Source: Loktanella sp. IMCC34160 (GTDB lineage: Bacteria > Pseudomonadota > Alphaproteobacteria > Rhodobacterales > Rhodobacteraceae). Taken from it: a stretch of 64,000 nt of DNA. The DNA is taken from NCBI RefSeq assembly GCF_004145845.1, contig NZ_SELP01000002.1:723992-787991 (forward strand), written 5' to 3'. The translations under genes were made by a program, and so were the position numbers. Below the pieces are notes generated by a model. The model worked only from the letters and a program-made list of their open reading frames with translations. It had not been told where the DNA came from and did no database searches. Shown one piece after another: positions 44,584 through 55,303 of this stretch. Position 1 is the stretch's first letter; every line of letters begins with the position of its first letter.

Positions 44584-45596
44584 GCGACGCGCTGAAACCC
44601 CTGATCGCGGCCGCCGCCGAACGCCCCCTGACCCGGGCCGAGGCCGAGGCGGCCTTTGACATCCTGTTCGAGGGGGACGCGACGCCCAGCCAGATGGGCG
44701 GACTGTTGATGGCGCTGCGCACGCGGGGCGAAACGGTGGACGAATTCGCCGCCGCCGCCGCGGTGATGCGGGCGAAATGCCGCCCTGTGAAGGCCCCCGC
44801 CGGCGCGATCGACATCGTCGGCACCGGGGGCGACGGCAAGCATACGCTGAACATTTCCACCGCGACGGCCTTTGTCGTGGCGGGCGCAGGGGTGCCGGTG
44901 GCCAAGCACGGCAACCGCAACCTGTCGTCCAAGTCGGGCACGGCGGATGTGCAGGCGGCCATGGGGATCAACGTCATGGTCGGGCCCGAGGTGGTGGAAC
45001 GCGGTCTGGCCGAGGCCGGGATCGGCTTCATGATGGCACCGATGCATCACCCGGCGATGAAGCATGTGATGCCCACGCGGGCCGAACTGGGGACCCGCAC
45101 GATCTTTAACATCCTTGGGCCTTTGACCAACCCGGCGGGCGTGAAGCGGCAGCTGACCGGCACCTTCAGCCGCGACCTGATCGCGCCGATGGCGCAGACG
45201 CTTCAGGCGCTTGGGTCAGAGGCGGCTTGGCTGGTGCACGGGTCCGACGGGACGGACGAGATGACCATCACCGGGGTGACCTGGGTCGCGGCCCTGTCGG
45301 GCGACATGATCGCCATGCGCGAGGTTCACCCGGAAGACGCGGGCCTGCCGGTGCACCCGTTCGAGGCCATCGTCGGCGGCACGCCAGAGGATAACGCCGC
45401 GGCCTTCCGCGCGCTGCTGGACGGGGCGCCGGGCGCCTACCGCGACGCGGTCCTGCTGAATGCGGCCTCCGCGCTCTTGGTGGCGGGCAAGGTGGAGAGC
45501 CTGAAAGACGGTGCAAAACTGGCCGCCGAAAGCATCGACAGCGGCGCGGCAAAACGGGCGGTAGAGACATTGGCCCGGATCACGCAGGCCGGGTGA
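44580..45596 (+). CDS. trpD: Anthranilate phosphoribosyltransferase
   Basis: A 338-residue enzyme that joins anthranilate and PRPP in the second committed step of tryptophan synthesis. The glycine-rich PRPP loop [17 protein letters not shown] (~81-97), the [20 protein letters not shown] region (~107-126) and the metal-site-containing HPEDAGLP are all present. It is coupled to trpG by an ATGA overlap. In R. sphaeroides trpC follows trpD, but here the operon stops: a 200-bp repeat element begins 7 bp after the trpD stop and the next gene is opposed. Confidence 0.95.
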   Translation: MSDALKPLIAAAAERPLTRAEAEAAFDILFEGDATPSQMGGLLMALRTRGETVDEFAAAAAVMRAKCRPVKAPAGAIDIVGTGGDGKHTLNISTATAFVVAGAGVPVAKHGNRNLSSKSGTADVQAAMGINVMVGPEVVERGLAEAGIGFMMAPMHHPAMKHVMPTRAELGTRTIFNILGPLTNPAGVKRQLTGTFSRDLIAPMAQTLQALGSEAAWLVHGSDGTDEMTITGVTWVAALSGDMIAMREVHPEDAGLPVHPFEAIVGGTPEDNAAAFRALLDGAPGAYRDAVLLNAASALLVAGKVESLKDGAKLAAESIDSGAAKRAVETLARITQAG

Positions 45597-45603
45597 CGGG
45601 GGC

Positions 45604-45803
45604 GGTGGGTTAAAACCCACCTTACGTCAGGGGCGCTGCCCCTATGGCCCTGCCGGGCCATTCACCCCGGGATATTTATTGACACAAAGAAGGGGGCTGG
45701 ACTCAGCGTCCCTTCTTCTTTGGGTCGAAAATATCCTCTGGGGGCCATGAGTTTTCAGGATGGGGGGCGAAGCGCCCCCGGGTAAGGTGGGTTTTAACCC
45801 ACC
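45604..45803. repeat. Long inverted-pair repeat element D
   Basis: GGTGGGTT-AA-AACCCACC (45604-45621, then TTACG) and GGTGGGTT-TT-AACCCACC (45786-45803, preceded by GTAA). Inner arms GGGATATTTATTGACACAAAG and TTCTTTGGGTCGAAAATATCC are inverted, and hairpins GGGGCGCTGCCCC and GGGGGGCGAAGCGCCCCC flank them. It lies between the convergent trpD and HerA-like ATPase stops and carries an extra ~13-base segment relative to copies B and F. Confidence 0.88.
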
Positions 45804-45808
45804 ACCCC

Positions 45809-47341
45809 CTAGCGGGACTTGAAGATCGTCCCGAAGATGCCCCGGATGATCCGGCGGCCGGTTGTCCCCTTGAGTTCTTTCACCATGGCCGTTGCCAGCG
45901 CATCGCCAAGGCTGTCCTCTTTCCGCCGCGACCGGGTACTGCGGCTGCGGCCCGCGTCGTAGCGGCGGGCATTACGGAACTCGCGCTCCTGGGCATCCAT
46001 CTCCGCCTCTTGCGCCTCGGCCGCTTCGGCCTCTCTCGCGGCGGCATCCGCCCGTCGGGCCAGCATTTCCGCCGCTGAATCCCGGTCCAGCCTTGTGTCG
46101 TATTTCCCGGCAACAGGTGAGGCCGCGATGACCGCCTTGCGGTCGTCGACCGTGATCGGGCCAAGCTGTGACGACGGCGGGCGGATCAGCGTCCGCTCCA
46201 CGATCCCCGGCACCCCCTTGTGGTCAAGCATCGAGGTTACGGCCTCGCCCGTGCCGACCTCGCGGATCGCCTCGGCCGTGTCGAAGGCGGGGTTCGGGCG
46301 GTAGGTATCGGCGGCCTTCCTCAGATCACGCTGGTCGTTGGCGGTGAAGGCGCGCAGCGCGTGCTGCACCCGGTTGCCCAACTGGCCCAGCACGTCCTCG
46401 GGCACGTCGGCCGGGTTCTGGGTGATGAAGAACACCCCGACCCCCTTGGACCGGATCAGCCGCGCCACCTGTTCCACCTTGTCGATCAGGGCCTTGGGCG
46501 CGTCATCGAACAAAAGATGCGCCTCGTCGAAGAAGAAGACCAGTTTGGGTTTGTCCGGGTTGCCGACCTCGGGCAATTCTTCGAACAGTTCCGACAGGAG
46601 CCACAGAAGGAAGGTCGCATAAAGCCGGGGCGAGCCCATCAGCTTGTCCGCGGCAAGAATACTGATCCGACCGCGCCCGTCCGGGTCCGTGCGCATCAGG
46701 TCGGCTAGGTCGAGGGCCGGTTCGCCAAAGAATGCCGCCCCGCCCTGATTTTCCAGCACCAGCAACTGCCGTTGGATCGCCCCGACCGAGGAGGTCGCGA
46801 CATTGCCATAGCGCAGCGAAAGCTCTTTCGCGTTTTCACCCACGAACAGCAGAAGCGCCTGAAGGTCTTCAAGGTCCAGAAGCGGCAGCCCTTCCTCATC
46901 GGCCACCCGGAAGGCGACGTTCAGCACCCCTTCCTGCGCGTCCGACAGTTCCAGAAGTCGGGACAGCAAAAGCGGCCCCATTTCGCTGATCGTGGTGCGG
47001 ACGGGGTGACCCTGTTCGCCGAACAGGTCCCAGAAGGTGACCGGGAAGGCCGAATAGGTCAGATCAAGCCCGATGGTCGCGGCCCGCTTCATGAAGGCCT
47101 CGTGCAGCTTGAAGTCTTCCCGCCCCGACCGGGCCAGCCCCGACAGGTCGCCCTTCACGTCCGACAAGAACACTGGCACTCCTTCGGCGGACAGCCCTTC
47201 GGCTAGGATTTGCAGCGTGACCGTCTTGCCGGTGCCCGTGGCCCCGGCGATCAGCCCATGCCGGTTGGCGTAATTCAACAAAAGGCTTTGCGGCGCGCCA
47301 TACCCCTCACCACCCCCACCGACAAAAATGCGATCGCCCAT
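45809..47341 (-). CDS. HerA-like ATPase (DUF853 family)
   Basis: A 510-residue P-loop ATPase of the HerA/FtsK superfamily. Walker A GATGTGKT is at residues 33-40 and Walker B appears as [13 protein letters not shown] (~244-256), followed by a sensor-like [20 protein letters not shown] and an arginine-finger region. The C-terminal ~80 residues form an Ala/Glu-rich helical tail that ends in a basic segment. Members are predicted DNA-translocating or helicase-like ATPases, but their role outside the archaeal HerA-NurA pair is not settled; no NurA-like partner is adjacent. It is a single gene facing trpD, with element D between them. Confidence 0.87.
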   Translation of the reverse strand: MGDRIFVGGGGEGYGAPQSLLLNYANRHGLIAGATGTGKTVTLQILAEGLSAEGVPVFLSDVKGDLSGLARSGREDFKLHEAFMKRAATIGLDLTYSAFPVTFWDLFGEQGHPVRTTISEMGPLLLSRLLELSDAQEGVLNVAFRVADEEGLPLLDLEDLQALLLFVGENAKELSLRYGNVATSSVGAIQRQLLVLENQGGAAFFGEPALDLADLMRTDPDGRGRISILAADKLMGSPRLYATFLLWLLSELFEELPEVGNPDKPKLVFFFDEAHLLFDDAPKALIDKVEQVARLIRSKGVGVFFITQNPADVPEDVLGQLGNRVQHALRAFTANDQRDLRKAADTYRPNPAFDTAEAIREVGTGEAVTSMLDHKGVPGIVERTLIRPPSSQLGPITVDDRKAVIAASPVAGKYDTRLDRDSAAEMLARRADAAAREAEAAEAQEAEMDAQEREFRNARRYDAGRSRSTRSRRKEDSLGDALATAMVKELKGTTGRRIIRGIFGTIFKSR

Positions 47342-47399
47342 ACCCGGTCTCCCTGCTCGATTTCCGGCCTACAATACTTGTTTAACCAATCTCTGCCAG

Positions 47400-47490
47400 A
47401 GTGATCCTGTTCGTCCGGCCCATGTCCTCCGGGTTCGGTCGGACATCCTCCCTGTCAGACTGGCCGCGTCCCTCTGGGCGCGGCTTTTTT
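47400..47490 (+). ncRNA. Candidate small RNA with anti-SD motif
   Basis: An imperfect hairpin ATGTCC (47422-47427)/GGACAT (47441-47446) with an inner CCG/CGG stem exposes CCTCC, then an unpaired CCTCCC at 47447-47452, then a near-perfect 9-bp terminator with T6. CCUCC repeats complementary to the Shine-Dalgarno consensus are a hallmark of stress-induced CcsR/alpha-r14-type RNAs in alphaproteobacteria. The 5' end is uncertain; a weak -35/-10 pair lies around 47379-47407. Confidence 0.4.
47463..47490 (+). terminator. Strong Rho-independent terminator, no upstream gene
   Basis: GCCGCGTCC (47463-47471) pairs with GGGCGCGGC (47476-47484), nine pairs including one G-T, with a 4-base loop, followed by TTTTTT (47485-47490). 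No protein gene precedes it on this strand, which supports a small RNA. Confidence 0.8.
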
Positions 47491-47555
47491 CTGCCGGATT
47501 CCGCAGCCGAGGGGCGAAATGCGACCCCCCTGGAACCGGGGGCGAAGTTTTCAGG

Positions 47556-47584
47556 TTGACGCATGCGATTCCATTGCGTAGCGT
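47556..47584 (+). promoter_or_regulatory. Sigma70-type promoter candidate
   Basis: TTGACG (47556-47561), a 17-base spacer and TAGCGT (47579-47584) give a good alphaproteobacterial housekeeping promoter. Predicted transcription would begin near 47591 and run into a hairpin terminator at 47626-47651 or on into ialB. Confidence 0.5.
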
Positions 47585-47625
47585 CCCGATCAATTAGTCG
47601 GCCAAGTCCGACAGGGAGAGATGGG

Positions 47626-47651
47626 AAAAGGGGTCGGGATGGCCCCTTTTT
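47626..47651 (+). terminator. Hairpin with T-run upstream of ialB (attenuator or sRNA end)
   Basis: AAAAGGGG (47626-47633) pairs with CCCCTTTT (47643-47650) around a 9-base loop, with further Ts following. Together with the hairpin GTCGG/CCGAC at 47597-47612 it would define a transcript of about 62 bases from the promoter at 47556-47584. Confidence 0.6.
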
Positions 47652-47781
47652 CTGTTTCTGGACAAGGGGAAACCCGGTTGCATTGGCAATCCCTTGCCGA
47701 TCCGAATTGCCCTTTGCCGCTGACACCGGGAAATGCCCGTGGTAAGCGTGGCGCCGGAAAAGCATTAAGTCAGGACCATTC

Positions 47782-48372
47782 ATGACCAACATCTTCAAGA
47801 CCCTGTCCGCGGCCGCCCTTCTGGCGTTCAGTGCCGGGACGCTGGTCGCACAGGAAACCACCACGGAAGAGACCTCGACAACGGCCGACCTGTCGCTGGG
47901 AGAGCCCACACTTCAGCCGGGGCAGCCCTATGCCCGCGAACAGTTCGGCGATTGGACGATCCGGTGCCTGAACAACCCCGAAGGTGACGACCCCTGCCAG
48001 CTGTACCAGCTGCTGACCGACGCCAATGGCAATGAGGTGGCCGAGATCAACCTGTTCCCGCTGGACGGCGCAGGTGAGGCGGCGGCCGGGGCGAACATCG
48101 TGGCGCCGCTGGGCACCTTCCTGACTCAGGGTGTGACCCTGCAGGTCGATGGGGGCGAGGCCCGCCGCTATCCCTTCACCTTCTGCAACGCGGGCGGATG
48201 TGTCGCCCGGGTCGGGTTTACCGCCGCGGAGATTGCCCAGTTCAAGGCAGGCAACGCCGTCCAGATGACGCTGGTCCCCTTTGCCGCCCCGGAAAACCGG
48301 GTGGAACTGACGATCTCGCTGACAGGGTTTACCGCCGCCTTCGACAGCGGCACCCCCGCACCGGCCCAATAA
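47782..48372 (+). CDS. Invasion-associated locus B (IalB) family protein
   Basis: A 196-residue periplasmic protein. The signal peptide (MTNIFKTLSAAALLAFSAGT) is cleaved near LVAQ at residue 22. A Thr/Glu-rich spacer leads to the IalB domain with REQFGDWTIRCLNNPEGDDPCQLYQLL, NVVAPLGTFLTQGVTLQVDG-like sequence and CNAGGCVARVGFTAAEIAQF. Two Cys pairs are conserved in the family. Despite the name, from Bartonella invasion studies, homologues are widespread in free-living alphaproteobacteria with no proven role. It is a single gene with a clear terminator at 48392-48420. Confidence 0.88.
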   Translation: MTNIFKTLSAAALLAFSAGTLVAQETTTEETSTTADLSLGEPTLQPGQPYAREQFGDWTIRCLNNPEGDDPCQLYQLLTDANGNEVAEINLFPLDGAGEAAAGANIVAPLGTFLTQGVTLQVDGGEARRYPFTFCNAGGCVARVGFTAAEIAQFKAGNAVQMTLVPFAAPENRVELTISLTGFTAAFDSGTPAPAQ

Positions 48373-48391
48373 GCCGAACCTTTTCCAACGA

Positions 48392-48420
48392 CCGCCGCCC
48401 ATTCGGGCGGCGGTTTTCCT
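48392..48420 (+). terminator. Rho-independent terminator of the IalB gene
   Basis: CCGCCGCCC (48392-48400) pairs perfectly with GGGCGGCGG (48405-48413) across ATTC and is followed by TTTTCCTTT. It lies 20 bp after the stop. Confidence 0.88.
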
Positions 48421-48432
48421 TTGCGGGGACAA

Positions 48433-48502
48433 GGTGGGTCAAGACCCACCTTACACAAGGCCCTGTGGCCGGTTGCAGCAGTAAGGTGGGTCTTGACCCA
48501 CC
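48433..48502. repeat. Short inverted-pair repeat element E
   Basis: GGTGGGTC-AA-GACCCACC at 48433-48450 followed by TTACA, and GGTGGGTC-TT-GACCCACC at 48485-48502 preceded by AGTAA. It lies between the convergent IalB and VWA genes and touches the VWA stop codon (48504-48506). Confidence 0.85.
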
Positions 48503-48503
48503 C

Positions 48504-49691
48504 CTAGCGCGACAGCGCCCGCATTCCCCGGTCGATCCCTTCCAGCGTCATCGGGACCATTCGGTCCTCGCCAAAGATCTGCTGGATCATCTTCACCGAC
48601 TGGGTATATCGCCACATCCGTTCCGGCAGCGGGTTGATCCAGAGATGCCCCGGCCATTGATCCCGGGCGCGGGACAGCCAGACCTCTCCGGCCTCCTGGT
48701 TCCAATGTTCGTTGGCCCCGCCGGCAAAGGCGATCTCGTAGGGGGACATCGACGCATCGCCCACGAAGATGCATTTGTAGTCCGGGCCATAGGTGCGCAG
48801 CACGTCCCAAGTTGGGGTCTGTTCGTTCCAGCGCCGGGCGTTGTCCTTCCATACCCCCTCATACAGGCAGTTGTGAAAGTAATAGTGTTCCAGATGCTTG
48901 AATTCGGCGCGGGCGGCGCTGAACAGTTCCTCGACCAGCTTGATATGCGGGTCCATTGATCCGCCCACGTCAAGGAACAGCAGGACCTTTACCGCGTTGC
49001 GCCGTTCGGGCCGGGTTTTCACGTCCAGATAGCCGTGTTCGGCAGTGGCCCGGATCGTGCCGTGCAGGTCCAGCTCCTCGGCCGCGCCGTCCCGCGCCCA
49101 TTTGCGCAGCCGTTTGAGCGCAACCTTGATATTGCGGGTGCCCAGTTCAACGTCACCGTCAAGGTTCCTGAATTCCCGCTTGTCCCAGACCTTGACCGCC
49201 CGTTGGTGACGGCTCTCCTTCTGGCCAATGCGGATGCCTTCGGGGTTATACCCATAGGCGCCAAAGGGGGATGTCCCGGCGGTGCCGATCCATTTGTTGC
49301 CGCCCTGATGGCGGCCCTTCTGGTCTTTCAGACGTTCGCGCAGGGTCTCCATCAGCTTGTCAAAGCCGCCTAGCGCCTCGATCTCGGCCTTTTCCTCGGC
49401 GCTCAGAAACTTCTCGGCCAGTTTCTCAAGCCATTCTGCGGGCAGGTCCACAGCCTCGAGCACCTGTTCAGTGCTGATCTGTTCCAGCCCGTCGAAGGTT
49501 GCGGCAAAGGCCCGGTCGAACCGGTCGATGTTGCGTTCGTCCTTCACCATCGCCGTGCGGGCAAGGTAGTAAAACGCCTCGATATCATAGGTGGCCAGAC
49601 CCGCCTTTACCCCTTCGAGAAACCCAAGGTATTCGCGCAGCGAAACCGGCACGCCGCCCGACCGCAGGTTTTCGAAGAAGGGCAGAAACAT
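48504..49691 (-). CDS. VWA domain (CoxE-like) protein
   Basis: A 395-residue soluble protein. The N-terminal half (~1-225) is helical and begins FLPFFENLRSGGVPVSLREY, typical of CoxE-like VWA proteins that work with MoxR AAA+ ATPases. The VWA domain begins near residue 235 (VKVLLFLDVGGSMDPHIKLV). Its MIDAS motif reads D-x-G-G-S instead of the usual D-x-S-x-S, which may alter metal binding. Later segments YKCIFVGDASMSPYE and HLWINPLPE fit the fold. The role is presumably metal-cofactor insertion or complex remodelling; no MoxR gene is in the window. It follows the 56-residue membrane protein after 12 bp. Confidence 0.83.
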   Translation of the reverse strand: MFLPFFENLRSGGVPVSLREYLGFLEGVKAGLATYDIEAFYYLARTAMVKDERNIDRFDRAFAATFDGLEQISTEQVLEAVDLPAEWLEKLAEKFLSAEEKAEIEALGGFDKLMETLRERLKDQKGRHQGGNKWIGTAGTSPFGAYGYNPEGIRIGQKESRHQRAVKVWDKREFRNLDGDVELGTRNIKVALKRLRKWARDGAAEELDLHGTIRATAEHGYLDVKTRPERRNAVKVLLFLDVGGSMDPHIKLVEELFSAARAEFKHLEHYYFHNCLYEGVWKDNARRWNEQTPTWDVLRTYGPDYKCIFVGDASMSPYEIAFAGGANEHWNQEAGEVWLSRARDQWPGHLWINPLPERMWRYTQSVKMIQQIFGEDRMVPMTLEGIDRGMRALSR

Positions 49692-49703
49692 CGGCCCCGC
49701 GCC

Positions 49704-49874
49704 CTAGAGCATGGAGCGGTCAATGAAGACAAGGACGAACAGGCCGATCACCCCGCCGATCATGGCAAAGACGGCGGCCCATTGCAGCAGGTCAAGCGCC
49801 TTGCCACCCTTCATCCGGGCGCGCAGCGCCCCAAGACTTGCCCCGAGCAGAAGGCCAATCAGCGGATAGATCAT
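49704..49874 (-). CDS. 56-residue two-helix membrane protein
   Basis: A short minus-strand gene (MIYPLIGLLLGASLGALRAR at the N-terminus). It encodes two hydrophobic helices (residues ~2-17 and ~33-51) joined by a basic loop (RARMKGGKALD) and ends FIDRSML. I recall very similar short proteins in Rhodobacterales, often carrying the doubtful label apolipoprotein acyltransferase; the protein is far too short for that enzyme. It lies 14 bp after the DUF2927 gene and 12 bp before the VWA gene, so all three probably form one transcript. The function is unknown. Confidence 0.75.
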   Translation of the reverse strand: MIYPLIGLLLGASLGALRARMKGGKALDLLQWAAVFAMIGGVIGLFVLVFIDRSML

Positions 49875-49888
49875 CTGGACAGCGGTCC

Positions 49889-51247
49889 CTAGCTTCTCCG
49901 GCCCGGGTTCAGCGAGGCGATCTCGCGCAGGCGGGCCCGGACGTTGCGTTCAGAGCCAAAGCCGTACCGCGCCCAGCCCAGACTGTCCAGACGCACCGAC
50001 CGCGCCTCATCCGCGCGCCCCAGTAGGTCCAGCGCTTCGGCCTTGAACATCATCAGGGTCGCAAGAAGGGCCGCGTTTTCGTGGTCGCGGGCGATTGGAA
50101 TCGCCTCGTCCACGATGGCCAGCGTGCCGTGCCCATCGCCCGCCGACAGGGCATAGGCCGCCAGTTGCACCGCCACATGGGCCGTGTGCAGTCGGGTTTC
50201 ATAGGACCGGCGATAGGCCCGGTCGGCCGCCTGGAACGCGCCACGGGCAAGGTTGGCGTCATTGCCCACCTGCAACCGCCCATAGGCGAAGAGGGCAAAG
50301 CCTTCGCGGGTGCCGTGCCAGTTGAAGGCGCGACCGAGGTTGATCGCTTCTTCCGCGGCCTGACGCCGTCGGGTCGGAGAGGCGCCGGGCGACAGGGCGG
50401 TTTCGATTGCGTCGATCCAGTCGCGGCTGGTGTCGTTCATCGGGCGGCCATAGCCGATCTCGCCCGACGGGTTCAGCCGGGCCAGAAGCGCGGGCAGACG
50501 CGCCGCAACCTCGCCCCGGGTCATGCCGTTGCGCAGTTCGGGCGCGTAATAGGCCCGCAGGACCAGCATGTCGAAGCTGGTCAGAACCGCGTGAATATTG
50601 TCGTCGTTGAAGACGCTGTCGGGCAGCCGGTACAGATCGTTCAGCGGGCCAAGCGCCTGGGCGATCTCTTCGTGCAGGCAGTCGCGGATTTCCTGCGGCG
50701 CCACGTCGGAGGGGACAAAGACCGTGGCCCTGTCGCGCCGTTCCAGCGTGGTCCAGTCAACCTGCGGTGTTCGGCGAAAGGCCTTGTATTCTTCCCAATT
50801 GGACACGCGCGGCACAACGAAACAGGCGGCGCGCGGAACGGCGCGCTGTAATTCCTCGCGCGGGATGGCCTGCACGGTGATCGACGCGGCACCGGCGCCG
50901 GTCATGAAGATGTCGATCCCGGCCTCGGCCCGGAAGCGGGAGAGGAGACCGCGAAGATCCGGCACAAGCGTGCCCGTCACGTCACCGATGACGCGGACGC
51001 TGATCGGCCCTTCGAAGCGGGTCAGGCGCGGAACCGGCCGGCCGCTTTCCATGCGGAAGGCGAGATCAAGGAAATCCTGGGCAATCTCGGAATTGGCGCG
51101 GGTCGCGGTGATGACCCGCGCACCGGCAAAGGATCGCATCGGCGGCAAGGTATCTTCCTGCACGACATTCCGCGTCGGAGGGGCGTTCTGCGGCATCGGC
51201 GTGCAGGCGCTCAGGGCCGCGATGGCGGCGACGGCGAGTTTTCTCAT
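49889..51247 (-). CDS. DUF2927 lipoprotein
   Basis: A 452-residue predicted lipoprotein: signal MRKLAVAAIAALSAC with the lipobox LSAC and Cys at residue 15. The DUF2927 domain follows with IAQDFLDLAFRMESGRPVP, RFEGPISVRVIGDV and a conserved Cys pair around RAACFVVP and IRDCLHEEIAQALGPLND; the HEEIAQALG helix resembles a metallopeptidase-like HExxx, though without the second His of HExxH. The C-terminal ~150 residues look like TPR helices (EEAINLGRAFNWHGTREGF, AAYALSAGDGHGTLAIVDEA). The function is unknown, and it is probably periplasmic. It is the first gene of a three-gene minus-strand group. Confidence 0.8.
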   Translation of the reverse strand: MRKLAVAAIAALSACTPMPQNAPPTRNVVQEDTLPPMRSFAGARVITATRANSEIAQDFLDLAFRMESGRPVPRLTRFEGPISVRVIGDVTGTLVPDLRGLLSRFRAEAGIDIFMTGAGAASITVQAIPREELQRAVPRAACFVVPRVSNWEEYKAFRRTPQVDWTTLERRDRATVFVPSDVAPQEIRDCLHEEIAQALGPLNDLYRLPDSVFNDDNIHAVLTSFDMLVLRAYYAPELRNGMTRGEVAARLPALLARLNPSGEIGYGRPMNDTSRDWIDAIETALSPGASPTRRRQAAEEAINLGRAFNWHGTREGFALFAYGRLQVGNDANLARGAFQAADRAYRRSYETRLHTAHVAVQLAAYALSAGDGHGTLAIVDEAIPIARDHENAALLATLMMFKAEALDLLGRADEARSVRLDSLGWARYGFGSERNVRARLREIASLNPGRRS

Positions 51248-51615
51248 GCGGGCACCCGTCCTGCCGAAGCGGCGGGTCCCTTTTGTCCACGGTCACGTCG
51301 CGCCACGCCCGCCCCGTTTCCGGGGTGGATCGACCGGCGTTGGATGTCGACCGGCATGTTTGCCTTGGCCAAGTCCTGTCTCCTTGCTGCTCACCTTGCC
51401 GTCCTGCCAACGGAGTGAGGCCGCAAAACGAACCAATCGGGGCAATCCAACGGCATTGTTGCGACAGCGTGGAGTAAACCGCCGGGGCGGGGCGAAATCA
51501 CCCGCCCGATGCCCCGCCCCCGCAATTATCCGGAGACCGTGGCCGGAAGGACTCAGCCGCGTTGTGGCGGGGTGGCACCCTGCCCCCTAGATGTGGGAAA
51601 TCTGGTTTGTTGGCG
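51248..51615. other. 368-bp intergenic region
   Basis: Between the DUF2927 start and the DUF1223 stop. It contains a 10-bp GC-only hairpin GGGGCGGGGC (51484-51493)/GCCCCGCCCC (51511-51520) and a possible 37-codon minus-strand ORF (51244-51357) whose TGA overlaps the DUF2927 ATG. I see no other gene. Confidence 0.5.
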
Positions 51616-52320
51616 TCAATTCGGAAGGCGCGCGGCGGCCAGAATGGGCCCCTGCCCGTCTTCTTGAATCAGGACGACCGAATGTTGCCCCTGCGCAGGT
51701 GGCAAGGTCAGGGTCAGGGGCGCGCGGCCCGTCCAACGTTCAACGATCTGCCAGCCGGTGACGATATTGGCATAGGCCAGCGTGCGGCCCGCATTTTCGC
51801 CGCGCCGGATCTCGACCTCGGCCATGGGAAGGTAGCTGACGATCTGGACCACGGCATTGCGCGGCGCGCCCTCGTGCCAGCTGGCGGACAGGTGGACCCG
51901 CCCGCCGGACCGGCGCAGGTCGATGGTGACGGGATCGGCCTGTTGGTCATGGGCGCGGATCAGGTCCATCAGGTCCATGCCTTTTGCCCCAACCACATGA
52001 TCGACCCCGCCCACCACGAATTGCGGGGTATAGACGGTGTTGGCCCCGGCAGCGCGGGCATAGCGGTGCTGTCGCGCGGTCCAGGCCGGGCTGCCGAAAC
52101 TGTCGGCCCAGCCGATGTAGTCCCAGTAATCCACATGCAGCGCCAGCGCGATGATATCGTCCCGCCCGGCCATCTCGGCCAGCATCTCGTCGGCTGGCGG
52201 GCAGGACGAACAGCCCTGCGAGGTGAACAGTTCCACCACCACGGGCGAATCTTCGGCCATGGCACCGCCCGAGATGGCGGTTGCCCCTGCGACAAGAATA
52301 GCCCGAATGGTCTGTATCAT
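51616..52320 (-). CDS. DUF1223 secreted thioredoxin-like protein
   Basis: A 234-residue protein with a signal peptide (MIQTIRAILVAGATAISGGA, cleavage near AMA|ED at residue 22). The DUF1223 signature is complete: VVVELFTSQGCSSCPPADEM with a CxxC pair (residues ~35-41), then ALHVDYWDYIGWADSFGSPA and VYTPQFVVGGVDHVVG, a thioredoxin-like cis-Pro region. ATG 52320 is chosen because the signal begins there. It is presumably periplasmic and may be redox active; the role is not established. It is divergent from acnA across 275 bp. Confidence 0.87.
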   Translation of the reverse strand: MIQTIRAILVAGATAISGGAMAEDSPVVVELFTSQGCSSCPPADEMLAEMAGRDDIIALALHVDYWDYIGWADSFGSPAWTARQHRYARAAGANTVYTPQFVVGGVDHVVGAKGMDLMDLIRAHDQQADPVTIDLRRSGGRVHLSASWHEGAPRNAVVQIVSYLPMAEVEIRRGENAGRTLAYANIVTGWQIVERWTGRAPLTLTLPPAQGQHSVVLIQEDGQGPILAAARLPN

Positions 52321-52464
52321 ATCCGTATCGTCCCGGCGGTTGTCCCATTGCCCATCATGGGGCGCATCAAGGCTTAGACCAAGCCCGCTGTAATGGCCAA
52401 TCAACCAATTGCGAGAGCGACGCGAGGTTGTGCCCGTCTGCGTTTTACCCCCGATTCACCCGGC

Positions 52465-52494
52465 TTGCGCAAAATTGTGCACAATGGTATACAA
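52465..52494. promoter_or_regulatory. Three tandem palindromes upstream of acnA
   Basis: TTGCGCAA (52465-52472), ATTGTGCACAAT (52474-52485) and TGGTATACAA (52485-52494) have centres 10-11 bp apart, one helical turn. The last two fit the TnGTnnACnA pattern bound by FadR-type GntR regulators. The site is about 100 bp before the aconitase start. Confidence 0.5.
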
Positions 52495-52595
52495 AAAGGG
52501 CCTCACCCCCTTGATTGCCCGTCTGGCATGGTGCAGAAGCATGCCGACGCCCGCGCAAGACCCGGGCCATCCGCCACCAAAAGGGAGCCTCCCCG

Positions 52596-55283
<2,688 letters not shown>

Positions 55284-55303
55284 CCCGCCGGGACAGAACA
55301 GGA

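Larger units (their letters stand above)
47342..47781. other. 440-bp intergenic region with two possible sRNA/attenuator units
   Basis: Between the divergent ATPase and IalB genes. On the plus strand it holds a hairpin plus CCTCCC motif ending in a strong terminator (47463-47490), a GC hairpin CCCCC/GGGGG near 47525-47542, a sigma70-like promoter (47556-47584), a small hairpin (47597-47612) and a second hairpin with T-run (47626-47651), followed by ~130 bp up to the ialB start. No ORF with a well-spaced ribosome binding site is present. Confidence 0.55.

Noticed and set aside
47621..47785. 54-codon ORF before ialB with TGA overlapping its ATG
   Set aside because: The SD-like GGAG is only two bases from the ATG and the frame runs through a hairpin with T-run. 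The peptide has no recognisable feature.
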